Shown in pieces: positions 50,230 through 58,654 of a stretch of DNA of 64,000 nucleotides. The notes under the pieces were generated by a model that saw only the letters and a list, made by a program, of their open reading frames with translations, had not been told where the DNA came from and did not search any database. The position numbers were made by a program, and so were the translations under genes. Positions within the stretch are counted from its first letter, which is position 1; every line of letters starts with the position of its first letter. Location of the stretch: the NCBI GenBank assembly GCA_015075585.1, contig JABTUB010000001.1, positions 496,001 to 560,000 on the forward strand, given 5' to 3'. The DNA comes from Chloracidobacterium sp. (GTDB taxonomy: Bacteria > Acidobacteriota > Blastocatellia > Pyrinomonadales > Pyrinomonadaceae).

Positions 50230-51594
50230 TCATTGACCGAACATCTTTGAAACATCAAAGAACGTAACGGTTACGACGAGGAACAGGACGATCGCAAGCC
50301 CCGTAAGCTGGATGCGTTCACGCGCGGCCATCGACAGTGTCTTGCCGAACCACGACATCACTTTTTCGATGCCAAGCACCATGATCTGCCCGCCGTCCAG
50401 CATCGGTATCGGCAGCAAATTCATTACGCCCAGACTCAGGCTGATGAACATCAGTATCGAAATGAGGCCTATAAGGCCGCTCGAAAATGCTGTGTTTACA
50501 ATAACTTGGCCGATGCCTATCGGGCCTGAGACCGTGTCCTTGGCGGAACGCTCGCCGGTGCCGACCTGCCCCAACGCCTTGCCCGTAAGGCGAAGTATCC
50601 GCAGATTCTGGTCAACTGCGTAGCTCGCAGCTCCCGCGGCGCCGACAGGTTCGAGATTGTGAAGCAGGTTCTGATCAAAAGCGATGCCGATGCGCCACTC
50701 GTTATCCTTTTGCACGGCGTTCGTCGTGAGTTCGAGCCTCTGGCCTGCACGATCGACGGTCAGCTTTATCGGCTGCTCCTTATTCTCGCTGATGAGTTGT
50801 TTCATCTCCTGCGTATTGCGAATGGCTTTGTCGTTGACCGATAAGATCCAATCGCCTTTTTGCAGTCCCGAGGTCGCCGCAGGCATCGTGCTGTCGATCA
50901 TCCCGACGACCACCGGTTCGACACCCGCGTCAGGGGCCATATCAAGAAAGCCGCCCGACTGGCCCTGTTCGGTTACCTTTGTCGGCGTGATCGTAAGGGC
51001 TACGCGCTTTCCGTCGCGTTCAACGACGATCGGCGTTTCGATGTCAGGTATAAGCAGGGCATCGTCGCTCATACGCTCCCACGAAGGATTGTCCACGCCG
51101 TCAAAGCTCACAATGCGGTCGCCGGGCTGCAATCCTGCTTTTGCCGCCGCTCCGCCTGCCTTTACGGCACCGACGATCGGTGCGGGATTTGCAGGCACGC
51201 CATAGCTGAGAGCCATTGTGAACGGTATCGCCAATGCGAGGACGATATTCATAAAAGGCCCACCGAGCATAACGAGAAATTTCTGCCAACGCGGCCGCAG
51301 TTCGTAGAGTTCGCTTTCGGGAACAGTGTCGCTTTGGTCATCGGCGGCCTCAAGTCCGGTATTTGATTCGTCGCCATACAGCTTAACGTAGGCACCAAGC
51401 GGTATCGCTGAGATGCGATAATCCGTGTGCCCGATCTTAATACCGAACAGACGCGGCCCCAGGCCGAACAACGAGTACGCATCGACACGCATGCCGAACA
51501 GTTTTGCGATGGCAAAATGCCCGAATTCGTGGATGTTTATGGCCACTCCGAGGACAAAGACTATTGCCAAGACTGCTATCAGGAAATCGATCAT
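50230..51594 (-). CDS. rseP: Site-2 metalloprotease RseP
   Basis: A 454-residue intramembrane zinc protease. HExxH is His22-Glu23-Phe-Gly-His26 in NIHEFGHFAIAKLFG, the GxG loop RISAIPLGAYVKL follows, and the third ligand is in NLLPIPMLDGGQIM. Two PDZ domains lie in the middle (VKAGGAAAKAGLQPGDRIVS and STMPAATSGLQKGDWILSV). Family members cut anti-sigma factors and signal-peptide remnants. The dxr-rseP order is conserved. Confidence 0.95.
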   Translation of the reverse strand: MIDFLIAVLAIVFVLGVAINIHEFGHFAIAKLFGMRVDAYSLFGLGPRLFGIKIGHTDYRISAIPLGAYVKLYGDESNTGLEAADDQSDTVPESELYELRPRWQKFLVMLGGPFMNIVLALAIPFTMALSYGVPANPAPIVGAVKAGGAAAKAGLQPGDRIVSFDGVDNPSWERMSDDALLIPDIETPIVVERDGKRVALTITPTKVTEQGQSGGFLDMAPDAGVEPVVVGMIDSTMPAATSGLQKGDWILSVNDKAIRNTQEMKQLISENKEQPIKLTVDRAGQRLELTTNAVQKDNEWRIGIAFDQNLLHNLEPVGAAGAASYAVDQNLRILRLTGKALGQVGTGERSAKDTVSGPIGIGQVIVNTAFSSGLIGLISILMFISLSLGVMNLLPIPMLDGGQIMVLGIEKVMSWFGKTLSMAARERIQLTGLAIVLFLVVTVTFFDVSKMFGQ

Positions 51595-51608
51595 TGGTGT
51601 TTTGATGC

Positions 51609-52772
51609 TTATACCGCCGCTGCGGTTTCATTGATCTTGATTATAGCGCTTTCGCGGGCTTTGCTGTCAGCCGCCAGCACCGCTTCGAGCGTATCCGCGG
51701 CGGAGGTTTTATGCTCATCCATTGTCTGCCGGACAACCTCGGCGATGCGTCCGAAGGCGATCTTACCGTCGAGAAACGCCTGAACGGCAACCTCGTTCGC
51801 GGCGTTCAATGCGGCCGGCATCGTACCGCCGGTGCGCAGCGCTCGATAGGCAAGGTCCAGACAAGGGAAGCGTGCCGTGTCAGGATCTTCGAAATCAAGA
51901 TGCCCGATCGCGGTCAGGTCCAGCGGGGAAAGGCAGTTCTCGCATCGCTCCGGATACGTCAAAGCGTACTGGATGGCGTGTTTCATATCAGTAACGCCCA
52001 TTTGAGCGATGATCGAGCCGTCCACCATCTCGATCATCGAATGAACCACCGATTGCGGATGAATGATCACCGATATGCGGTCGGCGTCCAGCCCGAAGAG
52101 CCAGCGTGCTTCCATCACCTCAAGCCCTTTATTCATAAGGGTTGCGGAATCTATAGTGATCTTTTCGCCCATCTTCCAATTAGGATGTGCGAGAGCCTCT
52201 TCCCGTGAGGCGTTCTCGATCTCGTGCGCCGGCCGCGTCCGAAAAGGGCCGCCCGATGCGGTCAATATCAGGCGTTTGACCTCGGACATCTTTTCGCCGC
52301 GCAGGCACTGGTGAATGGCATTATGCTCGCTGTCAACCGGCAGAATTTCGGCACCGCTGCGTTCCGCGGCGCGGGTCATCAGTTCACCGGCAATAACAAG
52401 CGTCTCTTTGTTCGCAAGAGCGATGCGTTTGCCGGCCTCGATTGCCCTTAAGGTCGGGACAAACCCGACGGCACCAACCGTAGCGGAAACAAGTGTGCAG
52501 GACTTTTCGTGGGCAGCAACGGCAACGAGGCCGGCGTTGCCGTATTCGATCCGAGGTCTATTGCCCTCCAATAAGCTCTCTAACTCCGCAGCCGTTTGTT
52601 CATCTGCGACCGCGACCAACTCTGGCTCAAATTGGGCTATCTGGCGGGCAAAAACAGCCATATTACGCCCGGCAGCCATTGCAGCGACGCGAATGTTGCC
52701 CAGGTGTTGCACTACTTTTAGCGTGTTGCAGCCGATCGAACCGGTCGAGCCGAGGATGGAAATCACCTTCAT
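51609..52772 (-). CDS. dxr: 1-deoxy-D-xylulose 5-phosphate reductoisomerase
   Basis: A 387-residue NADPH enzyme, the first committed step of the MEP pathway. The nucleotide motif is ISILGSTGSIGCNTL, followed by ALANKETLVIAGELM, PVDSEHNAIHQCL (metal Asp/Glu), LTASGGPFR, HPNWKMGEKITIDSATLMNK and HPQSVVHSMIE. All known catalytic blocks are present. It heads the dxr-rseP-ispG unit. Confidence 0.97.
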   Translation of the reverse strand: MKVISILGSTGSIGCNTLKVVQHLGNIRVAAMAAGRNMAVFARQIAQFEPELVAVADEQTAAELESLLEGNRPRIEYGNAGLVAVAAHEKSCTLVSATVGAVGFVPTLRAIEAGKRIALANKETLVIAGELMTRAAERSGAEILPVDSEHNAIHQCLRGEKMSEVKRLILTASGGPFRTRPAHEIENASREEALAHPNWKMGEKITIDSATLMNKGLEVMEARWLFGLDADRISVIIHPQSVVHSMIEMVDGSIIAQMGVTDMKHAIQYALTYPERCENCLSPLDLTAIGHLDFEDPDTARFPCLDLAYRALRTGGTMPAALNAANEVAVQAFLDGKIAFGRIAEVVRQTMDEHKTSAADTLEAVLAADSKARESAIIKINETAAAV

Positions 52773-52888
52773 AAACGCCTAGCTAGATTATCACACCTTA
52801 CTGTCTGTAATAGCTGTAACACATCAATTGGAGGTTGATCGCCACGTATCGTGATGATGCGCGAAATTTCGGATGATCTGGTTAGCCA

Positions 52889-53239
52889 TTAATTAAGGGT
52901 CTTCTTAAAGCCGGCGAGCATTTTCTTGACTTCAATGATAGCCTCAGACAGATCAGTAAAAACAGAGGCCTCGATAAACCCAAGGTCGTGGGCCATCAAT
53001 GCGTAATATTCCAACCGCACTGCCAAAGAAAGGGCATAATTCAAGGAGCCGGCAAAGTCTTCGTCCCGCTGTTTGCCGGCACCCTCGGCAATGTATGCCG
53101 GGATGTCAACCGCAGTTTTTCGCAGTGAATGCCTGAGTCCGAACACCTCTTCGCGCGGAAATTCGGCAGTAACTCGATAAGTTCCTAAGGCCAACTCGTG
53201 TGCCTTTTGCCAAACTTTTAGGTTGCGAAAATCCTGCAT
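52889..53239 (-). CDS. Four-helix-bundle protein (23S rRNA IVS / S23 family)
   Basis: A 116-residue protein of the S23 family. The signatures are LKVWQKAHELALGTYRV, FGLRHSLRKTAVDIPAYIAEGAGK (in two adjoining parts) and FAGSLNYALSLAVRLEYYAL. First seen inside 23S rRNA intervening sequences, free-standing copies are common and have no agreed role; they often travel with small repeats. Here a 67-base inverted-repeat element lies just upstream of the ATG and extends into hisS. GTG 53248 is an alternative start. Confidence 0.85.
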   Translation of the reverse strand: MQDFRNLKVWQKAHELALGTYRVTAEFPREEVFGLRHSLRKTAVDIPAYIAEGAGKQRDEDFAGSLNYALSLAVRLEYYALMAHDLGFIEASVFTDLSEAIIEVKKMLAGFKKTLN

Positions 53240-53248
53240 ATTGATCAC

Positions 53249-53315
53249 AGCTTTCAGCCGTCAGCTAGTAGCCGTCAGCCTTTGCTGAAAGCTAACGGCT
53301 GACAGCTGAAAGCTG
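53249..53315. repeat. REP-like inverted repeat between S23 gene and hisS
   Basis: A cluster of related words: AGCTTTCAGCCGTCAGCT at 53249-53266, AGCCGTCAGCC at 53270-53280, and in inverted form GCTGAAAGCTAACGGCTGAC and CAGCTGAAAGCT at 53284-53314. The outer arms pair over about 18 bases with a mismatch. The element supplies the last seven codons and stop of hisS. Confidence 0.65.
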
Positions 53316-54650
53316 TTCCTTAACTATCACAGCCGCTTTATCGACAGGCTCGCGAAAACGTTCGCGTGTTGCCAGATTTTGAAACGAAACCATGCCTTCC
53401 GCAACGTCTGTTGAGTTAACGGTGAAGATCCACGGAACTTTTATAGAATTGGCGTATTTCCATTGCTTATCTTCTTTATCGGCTTGTGGATAAACGGTCA
53501 CGCGGATGCCGTGGCCCCGCAGTTCATTCGCCAGCTTTAGCGAATCCGCGATCGTTTCTTCGCTAAATATCGTCACGAACACATCCGCAGGTGTCGATTC
53601 GACGATCTTGGGCGGGAACATTCCGCGTTCTTCCATTACGACGAGGATGCGTTCAAGTCCTAAAGAAAAGCCGCAAGCCGGTATCTGCTCCTTTTCGAAC
53701 ATTCCGATCAGCCCGTCATATCTACCGCCGCCGCCGAGGCTGCCCGAAAGGTCCGGGACATTTATTTCCATGATCGAACCCGTATAGTACGAAAGCCCGC
53801 GAGCGAGGCTTGCATCGATCTTTACCGAAGGCGTCGCCGCGAGCGAAAGTATGCGGTCGAGATCGGCCAGGCCTTGTTTACCGGCAGCATGATCCCCTAT
53901 GAAATCGCCGAGGATCTCAAGGATCAACATATTGCCGGCGTCCGTAAGCCGTTCAAAAAGAGCAATAAGGCGTTCACCGCCGATGAGGCCGCGCTCGGCA
54001 AATTCTTTAAGCACACCTTCGCTCCCGATCTTATCGAGTTTATCGAGAGCGATGAGGGCATCGCCGTGTCGGTCATCCGCGATACCGACGGCGTCGAGCA
54101 TGCCGCGCAGCACTTCACGATGATTTAGTCTGATGATGAAGTCCGCAAACCCGAGCCTTGAAAGCACCTGTTTCACCGCCGAGATCAACTCGGCTTCGAT
54201 CACAGGTGAATTCGATCCGATGCAGTCAACGTCGCATTGATAGAATTCGCGAAAGCGTCCGCGGGCAGGACGGTCGGCGCGCCAAACGGGCTGAATCTGA
54301 TAGCGTTTGAAGAACTTTGGCAGGCGTTCGCGTTCATTTGCAACGACGCGTGCAAGCGGCACGGTCAGATCATAGCGGAGTGCGAGATCGGCAAGGTCCG
54401 ACTCTTTTGCATCTGCAGAAAGTGCGGCCGTGAACTTTTCGCCGCGTTTCAATATCTTGAATATGAGCTGGTTGCCTTCTTCGCCGTATTTGCCGGTGAG
54501 TGTTTCAAGATTTTCGAATGCGGGCGTCTCAAGCGGCTCAAAACCATAGCGCTCGTACACTTCTTTTATGATGCCGACAACGTATTCTCTCTTACGAATG
54601 TCGGCGGGGAGGAAGTCGCGTGTGCCTCGTGCGGGTTTCGTGCTTGCCAT
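53292..54650 (-). CDS. hisS: Histidyl-tRNA synthetase
   Basis: A 452-residue class II synthetase. Motif 1 is in KPARGTRDFLPADIRKRE onward, motif 2 is FKRYQIQPVWRADRPARGRFREFYQCD (in two parts), and the His-binding motifs are LARGLSYYTGSIMEI and GGGGRYDGLIGMF; AGC-type SLGLERILVVME is motif 3. The C-terminal anticodon-binding domain is present. The final residues QLSAVSR and the stop are encoded within the REP-like repeat, so the native C terminus has probably been replaced. Confidence 0.96.
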   Translation of the reverse strand: MASTKPARGTRDFLPADIRKREYVVGIIKEVYERYGFEPLETPAFENLETLTGKYGEEGNQLIFKILKRGEKFTAALSADAKESDLADLALRYDLTVPLARVVANERERLPKFFKRYQIQPVWRADRPARGRFREFYQCDVDCIGSNSPVIEAELISAVKQVLSRLGFADFIIRLNHREVLRGMLDAVGIADDRHGDALIALDKLDKIGSEGVLKEFAERGLIGGERLIALFERLTDAGNMLILEILGDFIGDHAAGKQGLADLDRILSLAATPSVKIDASLARGLSYYTGSIMEINVPDLSGSLGGGGRYDGLIGMFEKEQIPACGFSLGLERILVVMEERGMFPPKIVESTPADVFVTIFSEETIADSLKLANELRGHGIRVTVYPQADKEDKQWKYANSIKVPWIFTVNSTDVAEGMVSFQNLATRERFREPVDKAAVIVKEQLSAVSR

Positions 54651-54688
54651 AGCTTAGAAAGGTCTCTTCAAACAGCCGCCCCGAACAC

Positions 54689-55207
54689 TTAACGCGCGGC
54701 GGAATAGATATTCTTCAACTCGACATAGTTCTTCCAAGACTTGTCGAGATATGCGATCTCATCATCGGTAAGGTCGCGTTTTACGCGCGCCGGTACACCA
54801 AGTGCGAGCACACGCGGCGGGATCACCGTTTTTGGCGAGACGAGCGAGCCGGCGCCGATGATGGCTTGTTCGCCGATATGTGCTTCGTCCATAACGGTCG
54901 CACCCATTCCGATAAGGCATTGACGCTCGACGCGGCAACCGTGCAGCGTTACGCGATGGCCGACAGTTACTTCTTCACCGATGATCGTCGGGCCGAAGTT
55001 CTGGCTGACATGGATCATCGTCATATCCTGCAGATTTGTGCGTGCTCCGATGCGTATGTAGCTGACATCGCCGCGAATGACCGAGCCGAACCAGACATTC
55101 GCATCCTCGCCGATCTCAACATCGCCGATGACGAAAACATCGTCGGCAAGATAAACGCTCGGGTGAATTACCGGCTTGGTGTCTTTGAAATCAAGTATCG
55201 TGGCCAT
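54689..55207 (-). CDS. Gamma-class carbonic anhydrase family protein
   Basis: A 172-residue left-handed beta-helix trimer. Hexapeptide repeats fill the middle (DVEIGEDANVWFGSVIRGD), and the zinc His residues are in MTMIHVSQNF and VTVGHRVTLHGC. It resembles YrdA/PaaY. Family members may be carbonic anhydrases or transferases. The start MATILDF is ATG 55207. It lies between hisS and murJ on the same strand. Confidence 0.92.
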   Translation of the reverse strand: MATILDFKDTKPVIHPSVYLADDVFVIGDVEIGEDANVWFGSVIRGDVSYIRIGARTNLQDMTMIHVSQNFGPTIIGEEVTVGHRVTLHGCRVERQCLIGMGATVMDEAHIGEQAIIGAGSLVSPKTVIPPRVLALGVPARVKRDLTDDEIAYLDKSWKNYVELKNIYSAAR

Positions 55208-55225
55208 CTTACAAAAAGCTTTATC

Positions 55226-56959
55226 TCAGCGAGCGAATTTTCGCTTCAGCATTCCGAAAAGTTCCTCTAACTCGTGCACCTTGAGCAGTTTGGCGACAAT
55301 GATGAATGAAAGCCCGCCGAAGGCGATCGGGACGAACGCCTCGGCAAATCGCAGCCAAAATCCGTTCATACCGAACTGCGTAAGCATTGCCTTATAGACA
55401 GCATAACAGACAGCCGACAGTATGGCCGAAGCCACTGCAATCTTGATGAATGATGAAAGGATCGCACGGCCGTTCAAACGCTTGATGCGGCCGCGCAGCA
55501 ATATGCCGAGTGCGAAGAAATTTACGAGTGCCACGAGTGATGTTGCCAGAGCGACGCCTACGTGGCCGTAACCGTAAGGCGTTTCAGGTGTTACGCCATA
55601 GTGCGAAAATACTTCCCGCAAGGTGTAGCCGCCTACGAAGTTGACCGCTATTGACGCAACCGCAATAAGCATGGGCGTCTTTGCATCATCGAGAGCGTAG
55701 AACGCCGGCGAGAGTATCTTTATGGCCGCATAGCCGGTCAGGCCGATCGAATAACCGAGGAGTGCGGCCGCGGTCATCGTCGTCGCACCGGGATCGAACT
55801 TGCCGCGTTCGTAGATCAGACGGATTATCGGTTCGCCAAGCACGATAAGGCCGCAGGCCGAAGGCAGCGTCATCAGAAACACGAGATTCATTGAAGACGA
55901 AATGGTGTTGCGGAACTCCGACATCTTGCCTTCACTGGCGAGCCGCGACATAACAGGGATAGCCGCCGTGCCGACCGCCACGCCAAAAAGGCCGATCGGG
56001 AACTGCATAAGGCGAAAAGCGTAGTTCAGCCAGCCTTGGGCACCGTCGATCTGCGAGACGAAATACGTGTTTATCAGAACATTTATCTGAACTGCCGATG
56101 TGCCGAGGATCGCGGGCGTTATTAGAGCGATGACCTTGCGGACACCTTCGTCTGCAAGCGAAATTAAAGGCGAGAAGCGAAATCCGACCTTGTAGAGCGA
56201 TGGTATTTGTATCGCCAACTGCGCGCCGCCGCCTATCAGCGTACCGATCGACATACCGATGATCGCCCACTGCGCAGCCGCGCTCGGCACGGCATTCTTA
56301 TCAGGCGACATTGTCCAGCCGCCTCCGCTGAGCCAAAATGCAAGTCCGAGGCCTACCGCGATCGAGACGACGTTGAAAACTGTCGATGCCGAAGCCGGAA
56401 TGCCGAAAATGTTCTTTGTATTGAGTACGCCCATCGCCACTGCCGCAAGTGCGACGAGCAGGATGAATGGGAACATTATCTGCGTCAAGGTGGTCGCGAG
56501 AGCCGCCTTTTCCAGTGAAAAGCCGTCCGCCACAAGATCGACGAATTGTTTTGAAAATATGATGCCGACGATGCAGATGATGCTGAGCGTTACGGCAAGC
56601 AGGCTGAAGATAAGGCTCGCGAGCCGCCATGCGGCATTTTCACCTTTGGTGACCTGAATATCCGTAAATACCTTTACGAATGCGACCGAAAGTGCTCCTT
56701 CCGCAAAAAGGTCGCGCAGCACGTTCGGGATCCGAAATGCCACGACATAAGCATCGATAAGGAATCCCGCACCGAAGAATCGGGCGAAAAGCATCTCGCG
56801 GGCAAGCCCGAAGAGGCGCGAGAACATCACCGCGATCGATACGATGCCCGCCGATCTGGCGACGCTTTGTTGTTTTGTAGGCGAAAGCTTTTCGGGTACT
56901 TCCGGTTCGGCTTCAATCTCCGGCATTATCGCCGAATCTGTCTTTTCAAGCTCGTTCAT
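55226..56959 (-). CDS. murJ: Lipid II flippase MurJ
   Basis: A 577-residue MOP-family membrane protein with about 14 helices. Typical segments are VARSAGIVSIAVMFSRLFGL, FGAGFLIDAYVVAFRIPNVL, RDLFAEGALSVAFVKVF, and LQFPIGLFGVAVGTAAIPVM. Charged residues of the central cavity (Arg in FSRLFGLAREM and RIPN) are present. It moves lipid II to the periplasmic face for peptidoglycan synthesis. Confidence 0.95.
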   Translation of the reverse strand: MNELEKTDSAIMPEIEAEPEVPEKLSPTKQQSVARSAGIVSIAVMFSRLFGLAREMLFARFFGAGFLIDAYVVAFRIPNVLRDLFAEGALSVAFVKVFTDIQVTKGENAAWRLASLIFSLLAVTLSIICIVGIIFSKQFVDLVADGFSLEKAALATTLTQIMFPFILLVALAAVAMGVLNTKNIFGIPASASTVFNVVSIAVGLGLAFWLSGGGWTMSPDKNAVPSAAAQWAIIGMSIGTLIGGGAQLAIQIPSLYKVGFRFSPLISLADEGVRKVIALITPAILGTSAVQINVLINTYFVSQIDGAQGWLNYAFRLMQFPIGLFGVAVGTAAIPVMSRLASEGKMSEFRNTISSSMNLVFLMTLPSACGLIVLGEPIIRLIYERGKFDPGATTMTAAALLGYSIGLTGYAAIKILSPAFYALDDAKTPMLIAVASIAVNFVGGYTLREVFSHYGVTPETPYGYGHVGVALATSLVALVNFFALGILLRGRIKRLNGRAILSSFIKIAVASAILSAVCYAVYKAMLTQFGMNGFWLRFAEAFVPIAFGGLSFIIVAKLLKVHELEELFGMLKRKFAR

Positions 56960-57000
56960 GAGTGTAGCGCTGATGCGGATTATCTCACGTCATTGCCGGC

Positions 57001-57032
57001 AAAAGAAAAGGAGGCGGCCGCAAAGCCGCCTC
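57001..57032 (-). terminator. Intrinsic terminator after dacB
   Basis: On the minus strand, GAGGCGGC pairs with GCCGCCTC (57011-57018 with 57025-57032) and is followed by CTTTTCTTTT. It lies 26 bases past the dacB stop and separates dacB from murJ. Confidence 0.8.
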
Positions 57033-57057
57033 GATAACGGATGTTCGAGCAGAGGCC

Positions 57058-58455
57058 TCAGTAGATCACTTGACCGACGGCGTTTATGATGCGGGTGCGC
57101 GCAAGGCGTGCATCAAGCGAGGTCGCCTGATATTCGAGCGTCGCCGGGCCGCCGAATTGGCTCTGTACGAGCGAGACGAAATTGTTCTGAAATGAGCGGA
57201 ATCGCGGGACATTGCCGCGCTGATTGAAGATCACAAAAAGCAGCCTGCCGTTGCGGGTATTCATCTCGCCGGCAAGTGCGCTGACGCCGGAATCTGTAAC
57301 GCCGAGCGTTCCGGTCTTGCCCACTACGCTGCCCGCAGCGAAATCAGAGGCGAATCTCGACTCGAGCGTACCTTTATCGACGCCGGCGACGGGCATAATG
57401 TCGCTGAACGTCATCCGATATCTTGCGAGGTCGCTGCGGAGTGCCCGCAGGATCGACATCATCGCATTGGGCGTAACACGGTTGTAGCCGAGGCCGCTCG
57501 CGGTCTGGATAGAGAATTCGTTCGCCGGTACCGCTGCATTCTGCTGGACGAGCCGTGCGACGGCGTATGGGCCGCCAAGCATATCGCCTAGACGCTCGGC
57601 TAGGAAATTGTTCGAGTAGCAAAGGGTCGCCTTTATGATCTCACGCATCGGAGCCGATTCGTGTGTGAAAAGATGCGTCAGGCTGCTCGGTATCGGCTGA
57701 ACATACGAGCCGCCCGTAAAGCTTACGCTCGGATTGCTCGCAACCGACGACATACGACCCGAATTCTGCAGGAACATCAGCCAGACCTTTGTTGCGGCTG
57801 CCGAGCGTGTGGCGGAATTCAGCGCATCGTGCAGCATCTCAGCAGAACGCATTGCCGAACCGTTATAGTTCATTGCAAAGTTGTCTGTAACTACAAGATC
57901 GCCCGTGATCGAACGGATGCCGAGGCGGTTCAATTCGCTTGCAAGCGTTACTGCGTGTTCATAACCGAACATCGGGTCCCTGCCCGAGATATAGAGATTG
58001 CCGATGAGTGTCGCCGTGCTGCGGTCGATCGCTCCGTCGGTATAGATGTTCGTGGCAAAGCGGAACTCCGGCCCGAAGGTTTTCAAAACAGCATAGGCTG
58101 TCGCAACTTTGACGTTCGAAGCGGGATTGAACAAAAGGCCGGAATTGCTTTCAAGCACGGTCTTGCCGTCGAGCGTTTCGATCAGAATGCCCGTATAGCC
58201 CGGTATAGAGACCTCGGCAAGAGCAGGAAAGTTCGTCCTGACACTGCTCGCCGCAGGGACTGCGGACGCCGCAGTTGTTGACGCTGAACCTGTCTTTTTA
58301 ACGAGCGGATCGACAGGGCGAACCGCCGGTGTCGGCGTTGGCGATACTACCTTTATGTCTTGGAGGAACGGTGCAGGCTGAGCAAAGCCTGCTGCTGCAA
58401 AGGCAAAGACGCTGAGGCATAACCCGATGGCTTTCGTTGTGATGGACACTCGCAT
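57058..58455 (-). CDS. dacB: D-alanyl-D-alanine carboxypeptidase/endopeptidase, PBP4 type
   Basis: A 465-residue S13-family penicillin-binding protein. A signal peptide covers about 1-25 (LCLSVFAFAAAGFA). The three active-site motifs are SNVK (Ser113-Lys116, in NPASNVKVATAY), SNN (in CYSNNFLAERL) and KTG (in VVGKTGTLGVT). A Pro/Ala/Thr-rich linker precedes the domain. It trims peptide stems in the periplasm. ATG 58455 is chosen over upstream starts because it begins with the signal peptide. Confidence 0.92.
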   Translation of the reverse strand: MRVSITTKAIGLCLSVFAFAAAGFAQPAPFLQDIKVVSPTPTPAVRPVDPLVKKTGSASTTAASAVPAASSVRTNFPALAEVSIPGYTGILIETLDGKTVLESNSGLLFNPASNVKVATAYAVLKTFGPEFRFATNIYTDGAIDRSTATLIGNLYISGRDPMFGYEHAVTLASELNRLGIRSITGDLVVTDNFAMNYNGSAMRSAEMLHDALNSATRSAAATKVWLMFLQNSGRMSSVASNPSVSFTGGSYVQPIPSSLTHLFTHESAPMREIIKATLCYSNNFLAERLGDMLGGPYAVARLVQQNAAVPANEFSIQTASGLGYNRVTPNAMMSILRALRSDLARYRMTFSDIMPVAGVDKGTLESRFASDFAAGSVVGKTGTLGVTDSGVSALAGEMNTRNGRLLFVIFNQRGNVPRFRSFQNNFVSLVQSQFGGPATLEYQATSLDARLARTRIINAVGQVIY

Positions 58456-58654
58456 TCTTTCGCTTTTCTTGCTGTCGGCGGGCAAGTACTCCCCGGTTCG
58501 GCGGGAACGACAGCCTACGAATGATGATATCACATTGGCGAGCATCTTTTGCATCACATTTTTGCAATGCACTCATCGTGCAACGCCGCCGCCCCAAAAG
58601 AGTTCGGCGCGAAGCTTTGATGAACCTGCATCGCGTGATGATGCCAGCTATCCG

